A stretch of 64,000 bases of DNA from Centrapalus pauciflorus (GCA_020465985.1 JAANYP010003838.1:868001-932000); one strand, 5' to 3'. Positions 11,413 to 24,018 are shown, numbered from the stretch's first letter. A program made the numbers and translations. The notes: generated from the letters alone by a model not told the origin.

Positions 11413-12668
11413 TTTTCACCAATAAGCACTTACTATAGATCTAAAACACATAAACTCTTCATACAAGATCTAAATATACATACATAATGCTTATCAAAAT
11501 CAATATCATCAACAATATATTAAATCAACAACCAAGTAATTTTACAAAGAAAGATTAAATGATAAAAACTAACCTTTGACTTTATGTTTTTTGAGATCTT
11601 CAATGAAGAATAAATATTTCAATTCTTCATATTTGATTGAGACACAAAACCCACAAATCTTCATGATAACAAGAAATTAATCTTATTGTTTCTCATAATT
11701 TTCAAGATCTCATAGATCTTTCTTTCTTTCTCTTCTCTTTTTGCCTCCATGTGAACTTGAAGAATGGTGAGGTTTGTTGCCTCTCTCTACATATATAAAT
11801 GGGAAAGTGATGGATTTAGGGTTACCAATATAGACGAGAAGTTTACGAAAATACCCTTATTTGGCTTTCATGTGGGCCAAGCCTGGAGGAAGTTTCCTAG
11901 AAAGCCGCTGGTCATTGATTGGTTTCCCTTTTTATGTTTCTTTTAAATCAAATTTTCTTAAACTAATTCATACAAATTCATATTAAATAAAGCAAGCTAA
12001 ATAACTATTTAACTAAATAACATAACTGGTCCTTGTAATTTGTAAAAATTTCAGATTTTGTTTCTAACTTTAAAAAACTATATAATAGTCCTTGTATTAA
12101 AATCATATCACGTTTTCAATCCTTATATATATTTTTACAAAATTCATTATTACATATATATCTTCCTAAACCTTTAAAACTCACTAATATATCCAAATAT
12201 GTAATTTATAATTATTAAATCATTTAGAAAATATCAAATTATCAGTTTATTAATTTATTTATTTTTAAATCCCTAAATTAACCTTTTTTTTTCCCACAAA
12301 ACAAGAATTGCATATATATTCTTTTAAATATTTCTTGTTACACATATATCGTTAAACTTCCTCTTTTCATCATCACACAATAACTGCACAAAATACTACA
12401 CTAAATTGAAATTTGATCTCCTACATTAACAACTAGAAGCATTTTTTTTCTTTTTTATTTTTCAATTCCAGAATGCTTTACTTGTTTATATCTGTTAAAG
12501 AATGCAAACATATCAACATGCAGTGCTGAAACCTCATGAATGCATAGATGGATAGTTAGAAGTGTCAACCAAGACATTGCACCTTATGCCTTATTTGTTT
12601 TTTAGAATAGTCTCTTTTAGAGCTCTTATATTTTCACGTAGAATGATATTTTTGCTCTAACTGCAAAC
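11413..12668. other. Intergenic, no gene seen
   Basis: AT-rich sequence with a 60-codon open frame at 11,764-11,946 (+) that has no family signature. No splice-supported exons, RNA genes or defined elements. Confidence 0.5.
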
Positions 12669-13081
12669 AAGGTTGTCAAGATCGAGATCTTACCTAGGAT
12701 CGTTTTTGTCATTGCAAGATCGGAGTCGTAGGATCGGATCGGGATCGTAAGATCCTACCGAAATTGAATATTATATATCACAGTACTGTATCATAAGCAA
12801 AAGAAAGTCATTTCCTACTCATTCTTTCAAGACACGTATATAGTGCCACTTTGATGAAACAAGAATCACAGTCATGAGCAGGTGTATATTGGTACCTTGG
12901 ATTCAAAAAATATGCGTGTAGATGGAGGGGCCTAACGATCCTACGATCTTACTAACGATCCTACGATCTTGCTTATGATCCTACCCAAAATCGATCCTAC
13001 TAGCGATCCTGAACGAAATCCATTTGTAGGTACGTAGGATCGTACGATCCTACGATTTAAATCTTGATTTCGAAAACCTTG
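12669..13081. mobile_element. GATC-rich MITE with terminal inverted repeats
   Basis: The ends aaggttgtcaagatcgaga and, on the other strand, aaggttttcgaaatcaaga form imperfect inverted repeats. The interior is a dense array of gatcctacgatct-like words, largely self-complementary. The flanks actgcaaac and actgcagac differ by one base and are compatible with a worn 9-bp target duplication, as for Mutator-like elements. Related copies lie at 7,318-7,640 and about 1,027-1,095. Confidence 0.6.
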
Positions 13082-13538
13082 ACTGCAGACAGAATTAGGA
13101 TTTCATACATTTAATCTCTAAAAAACAAACAACGCCTTAAGTATTGGCTACTACATTGGAGATTTAGTTGTGCAAAGATTCAGTGAATATATCTAGTGCT
13201 TGTTCAATTTTTTTGAAAGAAAACTATGACTCATTCATCAAATAGATGCAACAGTTTTGATTATTAGATGTCCCAAGAATTATGTAATTTAGGAATTTTT
13301 AATAAATAAATTAAAATAAATAGTATTATATATTTTTTAACTGATTTAATAATTATAAATTAGATATTTGGATATATTGGTGAGTTTTAAAGGTTTAGAA
13401 GTGTGTGTGTGTGGGTGTGTGTGTGTGTGTATGTATATATAGTTCAAGGGAGAACCTTGATGCTTGGAAATCACTGAAAACCGAAAATGCATAAAGGACA
13501 ATATTGGAATAGTTAATATAAATCTAATTTAATTAATA
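13082..13538. other. Intergenic with (TG)n and an element end
   Basis: Contains a (TG)n/(TA)n tract (about 13,401-13,441). It is directly followed by agttcaagggagaacc, which looks like the terminus of a GGTTC-ended element. The 3' part (13,530-13,538) is the left target duplication of the MULE that follows. Confidence 0.45.
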
Positions 13539-14143
13539 GAGTAAATGACATTTTTGGTCCTTGTGGTTTGATGGTTTACCCGGATTCAGTCTTTTAACCA
13601 TAATAAGGTCAAATTTCATCCCTATTTTGCTAATTTTGTGCCATTTTAGTCCCTCGTCCGTTAAACTTAACGACACAACCGTTAAAGTTGTAAGAATAAC
13701 ATTTTTACCCTTTTCATTGAGACGCTTTTAATCCCTATGGTTTTATTATTTACCCATTTATAGTCCAACATTTATTTTTTTTATTTTATCTTTATAATTA
13801 TATTATTTATGGATATACTTAATTCATTATAAACACACTTATTTTATTTATAAATATAGTTAAGTTTTAATATTTTATTACATTTACTATTGTTGGTATT
13901 TTATTTAAAATTTAACTTTTATTTTAATTTAAATATATATTTCTTTACTAATTTATTTAAAGTTCATCTTCTTTATTAATTTTAATTTTTATAATATTAT
14001 TGTTGACATTTATATATGTAATTTTGTTAGTTGTGTTTAAGTAAATATAATATCGTCGATATTTTTCCTTTCCAAAGTCACTATTTCTTCAATTATCTTC
14101 CAACCTATTCAATTATCAACACATAAATTATATTATATGTGTT

Positions 14144-14197
<54 letters not shown>

Positions 14198-14563
14198 GTT
14201 CAAGTAATCGAGTACTACCTACTGCACAGCGAACCCAAAGGTATCACTTGTAAAATTATGTTTTTGAAATTTTTTTTTCACAAACATGTTTTAATTAACA
14301 TTACACAGATAATATGTGAATTTCACGCAAATTCGAACACTCTAAGTGCATGAAATCACGCACCACATATATGCAAAATTATGTAAGTGTGCGTTCACAT
14401 CATTTTTTAGGAGCTAGAAGATGTGAATGTATGTGAAATTTACATATAATCTTCATAATGTTAATTAAAACATGTTTATGTAATAATAAATTAAAAAAAA
14501 GTTTTTTTAAAGGTGGTAGCTCCTGGCGCTGTATAAGTAGTGATACTCTCTCGAACCATATTC

Positions 14564-14602
<39 letters not shown>

Positions 14603-15259
14603 ATATAGAATATTTTCAAGTATCTTCCAATGTCATTATTTCTTCAAGTATATTCACCTATGTATATAATTTATGTGTCGATAATTGATTATGTTGGAAG
14701 ATATTTGAAGAAATAGTGACTTTGGAGAAGAAAAATATCGACGATATTATATCTACTTAAACACAACTAACAAAATTACATATATAAATGTCAACAATAA
14801 TATTATAAAAATTAAAATTAATAAAGAAGATGAACTTTAAATAAATTAGTAAAGAAATATATATTTAAATTAAAGTAAAAGTTAAATTTTAAAATAAAAT
14901 ACGAACATAGTAAATGTAAATAAAATATTAAAATATAAGTATATTTATAAATAAAATAAGTGTGTTTATAATAAATTAAGTAAATATATAAATAATATAA
15001 TTATAAAGGTAAAATAAAATAAAATAAATGTTGGACTATAAATGGGTAAAGAATAAAACTATAGGGACTAAAAGCATCTCAATGAAAAGGGTAAAAATGT
15101 CATTCTTACAAATATAACGGTTGTGTCGTTAAGTTTAACGGACGAGGGACTTAAAGGCACAAAATTAGCAAAATAGGGATAAAATTTAACCTTATTATGG
15201 TTAAAGGACTGAATCCGGGTAAACCATCAAACCACAAGGACCAAAAATGTCCTTTACTC
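13539..15259. mobile_element. Foldback Mutator-like element (1,721 bp)
   Basis: A long inverted-repeat element. The left arm (13,539 to about 14,135) starts gagtaaatgacatttttggt; the right arm (about 14,660-15,259) is its near-perfect complement. Arms of about 600 bases share the same word order throughout, including a cgtccgttaaacttaacg block. The element is flanked on both sides by the exact 9-bp direct repeat taattaata (13,530-13,538 and 15,260-15,268), the hallmark of Mutator-superfamily insertion. The 525-base centre contains (TA)n and (TG)n tracts and a weaker internal inverted pair. There is no transposase, so it is non-autonomous. A transcript would form a long hairpin, a potential small-RNA source. 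Confidence 0.85.
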
Positions 15260-15268
15260 TAATTAATA

Positions 15269-16449
15269 TTATTATCATTAAATTAGAAAACTAAATCAAA
15301 TCAACCAACTTTCCACCAGTGGCGGATGCAAAAAAAGTTATCGTTGGGGGCACAATTTATAAAGGTGTTTATTGGTTGGTTTTTCACGATTCTTTAAAAA
15401 TTAGCCGGGTTTGATTTGAGAGTTTCTTCAATTGAAAACTGTTAGAAAATTTTGGAGAAGTCTTGAGAGAGAAATTATGAAAGTAATAGGCTGAATTTAT
15501 TATTGAAGTGGATTAATATATAGAAATGAATGAATTCCTCTTATTTATAGGAACTTGTATGTGACTAACTACTTTGGGGAATACAATAGAATGCTAAGTT
15601 GCTACCTAACTAACTATGAATTTGATTTAAAGTCATCCATCTCTAATAAAAACTATATTCAATTTTTTTGTTTGGTTTCAAAAAAAAAATAATAATAAAT
15701 TGTTGTATTTCTGTTGCAAAATAATTGACCTTTTTACTGTTAGAATAATTGTGTGATTTTTTGAATGAACATATTATAGCATCCTAACTTTCAAATAGGA
15801 TTGATTACAAAATAATAACTATATTTTTTGGATGAACTTATACATTAGAAATAATTATTATGGAGCCAATGAGTTTATAATTAAGACAAATCAAATTTTG
15901 AGCTACAAATTGTAAAAAGGTACTATTTTAATTAGAAATAGAGGAACAATTTACAAAGTTCATAATAACTAAATTATTGATAACTCCTAGAACTTGAAGA
16001 TATTTGAATTAATTTTTAGTTATGTAAATTAGATGTATTTAATAGTTAATGAATTAAGTTTTAAATATGTTAGTGTATTGCATCAAATAAGATGATGATT
16101 AATATTAGATATAAAAATATATTTTACAGAATATTTACAATGACTTGTTCTTTTAAAATAAGCATACTAGTGGACCCCTTTCTTCTCTTCACTCATCCAT
16201 TCTTCCTCATTCTTTCACTGTAAAACTAAAAGCAGCCATTTTTTTTTTCTTCTAGCAAACTTCAAGCATTGAGGGCCTATTTGATAATCAATTGGGAGCT
16301 TGTTCTAAATTTACATATAGTTTCCATTACCATTTAAGTAATCATTGGGGGTCTTTCCCCCCACTTCTATTAACATGCTTCCACCTCTGCCTTCCACTAT
16401 CCCTCCCACTTTCTCTCCCTCACCCTCATCTCTCTCCCTCTCTCTTTCT
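15269..16449. other. Intergenic, repeat edges only
   Basis: Begins with ccagtggcggatgcaaaaaa, a phrase common at the ends of plant transposons, then AT-rich sequence. Bases 16,380-16,450 form a pyrimidine-rich (CTCTCC) run. No exon-like coding sequence is seen. Confidence 0.45.
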
Positions 16450-16640
16450 CTCTAGGCTGACTACCATTCCAATGAAGATGATGATCTCGTTTTGAAGATG
16501 CATTCCAATGAAGATGAAGATGATGATCTCGTTTTGAAGGTTGGTCGTTCACGATGCATTCCAATGAAGATGATGATCCTATAATAATGATGATGGAATG
16601 ATCTCGTTTTGAAGGTACGGTCGGTTTTTTCATTCATTTT
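16450..16640. repeat. Tandem repeat of a ~45-bp GATGATGATCTCGTTTTGAAG unit
   Basis: Three imperfect copies of a unit containing ccaatgaagatgatgat and ctcgttttgaag, spaced by gcattc. They are followed to about 16,930 by looser gatgaatc, gatgcatc and gaagatgag repeats. This resembles the interior of the GATGCATC elements, so it may be the gut of a decayed member. Confidence 0.6.
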
Positions 16641-17006
16641 CTTAATGAAAAACTTTAAAAATTAATCATGTTTATCCGATATTTATGGAAGACAAATCTG
16701 ATGCATCATGTTTATTAAGATGAATCGTGTTTGAAGATGAATCTGATGAAGTTACATCATGCTTGAAACGAATACGATGAAAATGCATAATGTTTGAAGA
16801 TGAATCCGATGAAGATGCATCACCATTTTTATGATGTGTGATGGTAAGACGAAGATGAGGATGAACATGGCTAAAGACGAGGATCAATATGACCAAAGAT
16901 GAGGATGAAGAAATGAGATGCATCACGAATTGAAATATGAACATTAGATGCATCGACATCAAATTAATTTTATTTAACATTTATTGTCTACAGAATTGAT
17001 TGAATA

Positions 17007-18202
17007 TCTATATATTATAATAAATGAGAACATTTCTTGCCACGTGTCACCCTCTTAATACTCTACTTTTTCATTTTCCCGCTTTTTTTTCAAAAATAAA
17101 AATTACATTAATTCAAGTAACATGAATATCATTTAATTCATTACATTGAACTTTTGAAACTCATTATTTTTGTTTCTTAAATTAATTGAAACTATAACTA
17201 ATACTTATTAATATTTTTCAAATTAACAAGCTAAAATAAAAAATTTTAAAAATCTATAAGGTAATAAACTCACATTTAAATGTTCCAAAGATTAAATAAT
17301 TTTAAAACAATTAGTATATTAAAAAATTTAAATTTATAATATAAAATTTTAAAAGATCAATACAATAATAAATTTCAAATTTAAATGTCCGAAAGAATAA
17401 ATAATTTATATGAAATAATAATTAAATACATTAGTATACAATAAATTTGAAAAACATTTTGTTATCAAATCTTTATATGTTAAGCATGAAATTTTGACAC
17501 ATTAAAAAAAATAAGCATTCAGATTTCAATGTATTTTCTTTAATAAAATTTTGTACTAATATTTTTTAAAACTTCAAAACTAAATGTTGCAAAATTTATA
17601 TTTTAAAATAACTTAATTTCAAACAATCTTAATTAATGATTTATATTTTAAGTTGTCGCTGGAATTGTTATATCAAATTTTAATCACTTTGACAATAAAT
17701 ATGTATTATTAATTAAAACATATTCAATAAGAAAACTTATATATAGTCTTATTTAAGGTCTCTAACAAAGTTATACAATTTAAAATAATATACTTCATAA
17801 AAATTAAAAATATAAATAGTTATTTTATTGAGTTCTATAGGATTAATGATGACACAACAACAGATAAAACGTTTGAATATTCAGATATTTTGAATTAATA
17901 ATAAGAAGATAATAATCGAATTAACTCACATATGTAAGAACCATAAAATAACTATATTTAAATCATAATTCAAATATTTTGAATCAAATCTTTGCCGTCT
18001 TTTTTTAAAGTAAACATTAACTTAAAGCCATCATTTTTACCATTGACTCAATGATTTTGTTTGCATGTCATCTTTTTATTGATTTTATTGAATTTAATTT
18101 AAATAATATTAAAGGGTCTTAAGGGATTCCACCTCTTTATAAATTATAAATATATAACTAATTTTTTATATCAATCCATGTAATACATGGGTATTAACCT
18201 AG
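17007..18202 (+). mobile_element. Non-autonomous Helitron
   Basis: The 5' end TCTATATATTATAATAAATG and the 3' end, a hairpin (ccatgta-atacatgg) followed by gtattaacCTAG, fit plant Helitrons. The insertion point is between A (17,006) and T (18,203), with no target duplication, as expected for rolling-circle insertion. The 1,196-base interior is AT-rich and shows no Rep/helicase coding sequence, so it depends on an autonomous partner elsewhere. A similar 5' start occurs at 62,621, and a decayed one at about 1,128. Confidence 0.75.
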
Positions 18203-18530
<328 letters not shown>

Positions 18531-18900
18531 CTAAAGATCTTTTGTGAATAAGTTGTGAACGTTGTGAACAACCATAAAATAGCTTTGAATCTTATGAATC
18601 TTATTGAAAACACTACCAAACCCTTCTATTAACATATTAATCTTATTGGGTACTATGGATTTTATTGAATCTTATGAATTTGTCGAATCTTATGAATATT
18701 GTTGAATCCTATGAATCTTGTTTTAAAAATTACTATGAACCTTTTGAATGTTCTGAATCTTGTTGTAGACACTTCTATGAACCATTTCAATCATATGAAT
18801 CATGTTATAAACACTTGTTGAGATATATGAATGGTTATATGTATTTTTTTTATTTGTTCATAACGTTCACAACAATAACTTGTTCACAAAAGATCTTTAG
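18531..18900. mobile_element. 370-bp inverted-repeat element between microsatellites
   Basis: The ends ctaaagatcttttgtgaata (18,531) and, on the other strand, ctaaagatcttttgtgaaca (18,900) match. The match continues through agttgtgaacgttgtgaac with small gaps, about 38 bases in all. The left flank is (TG)n/(GA)n and the right flank is (TG)n. The interior repeats the word gaatcttatgaat about eight times with variation. It has no transposase; the open frame across it is a product of the repeats. Confidence 0.65.
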
Positions 18901-19079
18901 TGTTTTTTTGTGTGTGTGTGTGTGTGTATACATAAGAATGTTTGTAAGGACATATATGTAATAAATACGGTTTACATTGATATACATGAAATTCTCTCAT
19001 TTTTAATATTAGGTTTCTTTCATGTTTCAATACAAGATTCATTTGTCTTAAAAGCCGTACAAATTCAACATAATTTTCT
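18901..19079. other. (TG)n tract and AT-rich spacer
   Basis: A short (TG)n run (18,910-18,929) followed by non-coding sequence. Confidence 0.6.
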
Positions 19080-19475
19080 CAATTTACCTAAATGACTAAT
19101 TAACCTTTTTATTTGACCAGATGATACTTGTACTCCAAATGACTTGTCGGTATGGCACGTGTAACCAGTAACTATGTTGTTTTTGTTTATTCAAATGACA
19201 ACGTGACACGTTTTTAATAACATGATGCTTACGTGGATTTACATGAATTTTGATCTATATAAATAATTTAGAAAATCCACATAAGCATATATAGATACTT
19301 TTAATACTTCTAAAAACACAAATATAAGATCTTTACCAGTAGAACCAGTAACCGGTAATCAAAAATATCATCTCAACAATAAATTTTAAGTACAAGTACC
19401 AATTAGATAAAAAAAAAATCTAGATTAGTCATTTGAGTAATTTCAATAAAGTAACATACATTTGTATGACTTTAA
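19080..19475. mobile_element. MITE related to the palindrome-centre element
   Basis: The inverted ends aaatgactaatt and attagtcattt enclose gtaccagt/accggt-type words and acgtgga motifs. The right side continues to gtaacatacatttgta. The same words, in the same order, occur in the element at the centre of the large palindrome (34,485-35,172) and, partly, at 23,790-23,940 and 26,830-26,985. Confidence 0.5.
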
Positions 19476-19781
19476 CCCTATTTTCTTTTCTAAAATTATG
19501 AGAATAGAAACATGAAAAATAAGTGAAGTTTTCATATATATTTTTTCCCTTTATATTGTGTGTTAATCCTATGTTTCTTTATCATTTGTTAAAACTTTTA
19601 AATCTAAACGATTTCACCTATGATTCCATCGTATCAAACGTCATCAAGGTATAATATCTCTTTTAATTTTAATGAAATTTTTTTTAAGGTTTCACTTTTT
19701 TGCATGCTATGTTGACTATACAGACTGATCTAACAAGAGAAAAAAAAAACTGAATAACGTTTTAAATTTGTGCCCATATAG

Positions 19782-21314
19782 ATTTAAAAAAAAAAATTTG
19801 GATCCATTATTGTCTTGTTTGACCGATCAATATGGACCCAGGACCCCAGAGGTAGGTTAACATTTCTCTTATATAACTAATGAAGTATATATGATTTAAT
19901 ATATAGACAGAACATAAAATTTATTTTACTTGGAAACGTAAATTTATAAAAATATTATGAAAATTTGTTAACATGATCATAATATGTTTACAACTTCATC
20001 TTATTTTTTGTTTATTTAACAAATATTTATAAACAGATGCAAAAAAGGATATATAACTAGTGTCATTATAAATACTAACTTCAATTCGGAAAGCCAAATA
20101 ATCTAATTCACGTAATGAAATTGGTATTTACGGTACCACTAAATAAGGAATACTTTGGTGGTTTTCTTGTGCATTGTTGCGGGTGTAAAATCGATCGTAA
20201 TAATATATGTAAATTTTATTTGCATATAAATAGTCTTTTAATATACTTTGCATAGTTAAGGGGTTGCTTTTGTCATTATACTATTCCTTGTTTATATATA
20301 TCCCTTTTATTGTTCTTTGTATTGTAACACTCTATATTCAATAAATCCTAGTCGTTTTTTATAAATCTTAGTTTCTTTTCTTTATTGTTCTTCAAATTTA
20401 TATAACATGCAATATAGTTCACATAAGTTTCAAAATTCAAATTCATCATATTGAAAATGGAACACCTTACAAATCATAATATTTTGGAGTCTGTAATATT
20501 CAAACATTTAAAACTATTCAAATACTATTTCTACTATCCTTATATTCATACAACATCATGGTTAATTGGTTAGTCCACATAGTCTAGCCCAACAAAAGTC
20601 AATAAAATAAACTCATGTACCAAGGTCAAATTGTCTTTAAATCTAAAAATCTATAATCTCTTCAGTCAACTAAGCTTCAATGACTTCTTTTCAATCCTGT
20701 AAAATGTCAACAACTAAGTTGGAAGCTAACAGCTTAGTGAGATCAAAAGTAATATTCATAGCCAACATATAAGTCATAATCAAAGTAAAAAAGAATTAAT
20801 ACCATTGCACCCAAGAAGTCAAGTTAATACACTATAGTGTTTTCACTGTTTTCTGAAGGAATCTCACATTTATCAAAAAAGAACGAATCAATCCTCCGAC
20901 TCATTCCAGTCATATGTGGGAGCGACTCACAAACGACGGTAGTCAACCGTCAGTCCAAGTTTATATATGCACGTGACTAACAATCATCTGTAGATCCAAA
21001 CGTCTAAGAATCAAGAACTCACACAACCATGATCTTAGCAAGTAATTAATAAAGCAAAAGGAATAATAAAGGAGTCAATGAGGCAAGGAATATATAACAA
21101 TGAAGTAGTCAAGATATTGATGATGTGTACACATATGTCTAAAATAACAAGTCAATCATGAGATTAACGATAAATGTTTAAATGTAATAAAATATTTAAA
21201 TAAAGACAAATAGAATATCAAATATAAACCAAAATAATAATGTAACAAATATCTGAATCCAAATAAATTAATTCCTAAGTTTATATATTTCTCTTAAAAA
21301 CTAAAAAGGTATGG
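19782..21314. repeat. 1.5-kb block, copy 1 of a dispersed direct duplication
   Basis: Starts within an A-run before ggatccattattgtcttgtt and ends at ctaaaaaggtatgg. It is repeated almost base for base at 45,101-46,874 in the same orientation. Inside are a tatatatatccc TATA-like run (about 20,293) and an aataaatcc polyadenylation-like word (about 20,339), which could suit an LTR, but no TG...CA ends are found. No coding sequence. Copy 1 lacks the MITE that interrupts copy 2. Confidence 0.8.
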
Positions 21315-21658
21315 AATGCCCGGTTTCACTAATTGACTAAACTATCAATTGGACTTAAAGGATTACTTCATGGCCCATATAAATCAAATTTAGCCCAAAT
21401 TAATTACTTGGTGTTTATCGCAAGTCTGCAACCACAGTCCACAAAATAGGGTAGCAATATTAGTGATTGTTTGTTACTTGTTATATAGTTGTTAGGATGG
21501 AAAACAAACAATAGAAAATGAAAAAAAAATATATTTTAATCGTTTTAGTAGTGAATTGAAATAAATATTTTTTAATCATTTATTTATTTCTGTTATCAAT
21601 AAAAGAATTCAAAGGAAAAAAAAACACAAATTACATTCATATCCTTTACTTCCTATAC

Positions 21659-21975
21659 GGGCATTTGGTTTGTGGATTTTTTTTAATGATTTGTGTTTTG
21701 TTAAAATATTTGCATTTTGTAGCATTTTCATTTATCAAGATTTTGTCAAAAAATTTGAATTGTCTTTTATGGGTAATTTGGTAATCTGAAAAATACAATA
21801 TAACTGAGATTTAAAATCATAGGATTCAGAATTGAGCCTGAATTTTTAAATGAGAAAAAAGAATAAGATTTTAGAAATATTGAGATTATAAATCCTTACT
21901 AAAGTCTGACAACAAAACACAAAATTTTAATAGTAAATTCTAATGAGTATTAGAAATTCCACTAATCAAACGCCC
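21659..21975. mobile_element. Harbinger-type MITE in unit A
   Basis: Imperfect inverted ends gggcatttggtttgtggat and, on the other strand, gggcgtttgattagtggaat. The interior is palindromic with aaatcctta/aaatcata words and is non-coding. The copies in units B (25,391-25,706, flanked by TTA on both sides) and C (28,364-28,681) show it was present before the tandem duplication. Confidence 0.6.
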
Positions 21976-22804
21976 TTAATTTTTTAAAATCACATCTAAG
22001 TGTTTGTCTTATGATCATCAAGCATTTTATTTAATTCTTCATTAACAATTCTTATAATTTTGGTAACTTTAGGTTATGGTTTACGATGCTAATTTTTTCT
22101 TAAAGTTTTATTTAATCAATAAATATTCTATTATTTTTATATCATGACTTAAAATTCTTCAAACGTGATTTCCGGATCAATTTCCTTTATAAAAAAAATC
22201 AATCCGACTATATTATGATTATTATCTAAAATCCAATATAGGATCAGATGATAATCGTTTGACACGTGTAGCACTTGTTGACACGGCAAAAGCAAAAAAA
22301 TTTAAGTTGATCCATTTCTGTATATAAACATTAAATAATTGATAAATTCCCTTGGCCTCTAAGTATCTATTTGTTTACTTTTAATAAAATCATTAAAACT
22401 AATATATTAACCCTTGTATTACACAACAACTTTATAAATATATTTTTTCTAAATACTATAAAAACTTAAAATTAAAAAATTAATATTAAATTTAATTAAT
22501 GTTAAAATTTTTAATATGAGAATCTACATAAATTTATTATAGTTACTATATAAGTTATTTAAACAAGAAATATGTTCACTAGTAACATTTAAATATATCA
22601 TCATCATCATCATTAAAGGCATCTTTTAAATGTTTGTTGTTGTGATTTTGATGGATCCAACTATAATCTTATCATCAAATGTTAAAATTTTAAAAACTAA
22701 TATAATGAAGCAATTAATATCAATATTTTAAGGTTTATGTTAATTATTATATGTTTGTTTTATTAAGGGGTGTTATTATTGTTTAGCCTAAGTATTATTA
22801 AAAC

Positions 22805-23401
22805 TAGGGGTGTTCATTTTCGGATTATCCGATTTTCGGATAATCGGAAAATCGGATACATGAATTTTACTATCCGAATCCGTATCCGATTTTCGGATAA
22901 TCCGGATTTCGGATATCCAAAATTTCAGATTATCCGAAAATCGGATATCAGATTATCCGAAATATAAAATTTTTAATTAAACTTAAATTATAAAATGAAT
23001 TCAAATATACAAAATACAAATATATATACTTTTTAATACATAAAAAATTAATTGTGTCGTAAACGAAATTATATCATACTTTTTAAACTTAAAACAACAA
23101 AAAACATTTCAAAAAATAGTAAAATACATTTAAATGAGTTATAATTATATTAGAACGACATTATAAATTTAAATTTAAAGAATATAATTATTCTTAGTCA
23201 AATAACTTGTGAAAAAAAGTTTTAAAAAATATAATTTTTTTTAAAAAAAATTGAATTTCGGATAATCCGAATATCCGAAATTATACAAAATTCGTATCCG
23301 AAATTTCGGATATCCAAAATTCGGATAATCCGAAATTTCGGATAATTTCACTTCGGGTTTCGGATCGGATCCTCGGATTCAGATATTTTTGGACACCCCT
23401 A
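22805..23401. mobile_element. hAT-type MITE with 8-bp target duplication
   Basis: The element runs from taggggtgttcattttcgg to ggacacccccta-type end, with a TAGGGGTGT inverted end. It is flanked on both sides by attaaaac (22,797-22,804 and 23,402-23,409), an exact 8-bp duplication typical of hAT. Unit B at about 26,460-26,490 has a single attaaaac with no element, confirming the insertion. The interior is built of self-complementary cggataatccgaa words and has no transposase. Confidence 0.88.
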
Positions 23402-23576
23402 ATTAAAACAGTTAGTATGGTTTCTGTTTTACTTGTGACTTATCCGAACAGTCACAAGGGCACTGCACCGGTTCACTGTGTATGGATCGATCCCTATGTC
23501 AATGAAATAGATAATTCATTGTTAGAATTCTGCATTTTAATTCATTGTTCATTTCGAAAAAATCTGGCAACCTGCA

Positions 23577-23757
23577 AGTGTTTATCCAGTGAATCCTTTG
23601 CAATTTCATACATACACACTCCTAGGCAATTTCTTATACATCTTTAATGATGAATTGGAGATTTCTTTGGGAGTTTTAACTTTAAGTTTCTACACATGTA
23701 TGTCTGTAGAATGTCTTTAGCATGTTGTTTCGTGTGATTCTATTTTTTCTAAAGCTA
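23577..23757. pseudogene. LEUNIG-like exon/3'-flank scrap in unit A
   Basis: Bases 23,577-23,630 resemble the end of exon 7 of the LEUNIG-like gene (compare gtttatcgagtgaaccctt in the intact gene with gtttatccagtgaatcctt here, then cacactcctag). From about 23,674 the sequence is the gene's 3' flank (ttttaactttaagtttctac to tctaaagct). Everything between exon 7 and the 3' flank is missing. No protein is possible. Confidence 0.6.
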
Positions 23758-23789
23758 CAATAGTCATATCGATAATTTCAGTAAAGTAG

Positions 23790-23940
23790 CATACATTTGT
23801 ACGAATTTATCCTAAAATTAATATATTAAAAAATATAGTTTTACTGGCGGAACCCGTAACCAGTCACCAAATGTACAATAGCAACAATAAAATCGAAGTA
23901 CGAGTATCATCCGGGTAAAAAAAATACATTAGTCATATCG
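23790..23940. mobile_element. MITE fragment in unit A
   Basis: Shares gtaaagtagcatacatttgt, cccgtaaccagt and gagtatcatccgggtaaa with the 19,080 and 34,485 elements. The same fragment recurs in unit B (26,830-26,985). One end has been lost. Confidence 0.45.
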
Positions 23941-23943
<3 letters not shown>

Positions 23944-24015
<72 letters not shown>

Positions 24016-24018
24016 ATA

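Noticed and set aside
16450..16930. CRISPR-like spaced repeats
   Set aside because: The repeats are diverged, the spacers are not unique sequence of constant length, and the DNA is plant nuclear; it is a low-complexity transposon interior.
18665..18961. 98-codon frame with repeated YEP/YES words
   Set aside because: Produced by the gaatcttatgaat array of an inverted-repeat element.
20290..20350. LTR call for the 19.8-21.3-kb block, based on TATA-like and AATAAA words
   Set aside because: No TG...CA termini, primer-binding site or target duplication could be found; described only as a duplicated block.
22770..22967. Arg/Ile/Ser-rich open frame at the left part of the 22.8-kb hAT element
   Set aside because: Composed of cggataatcc repeats of the MITE; absent from the empty site in unit B.
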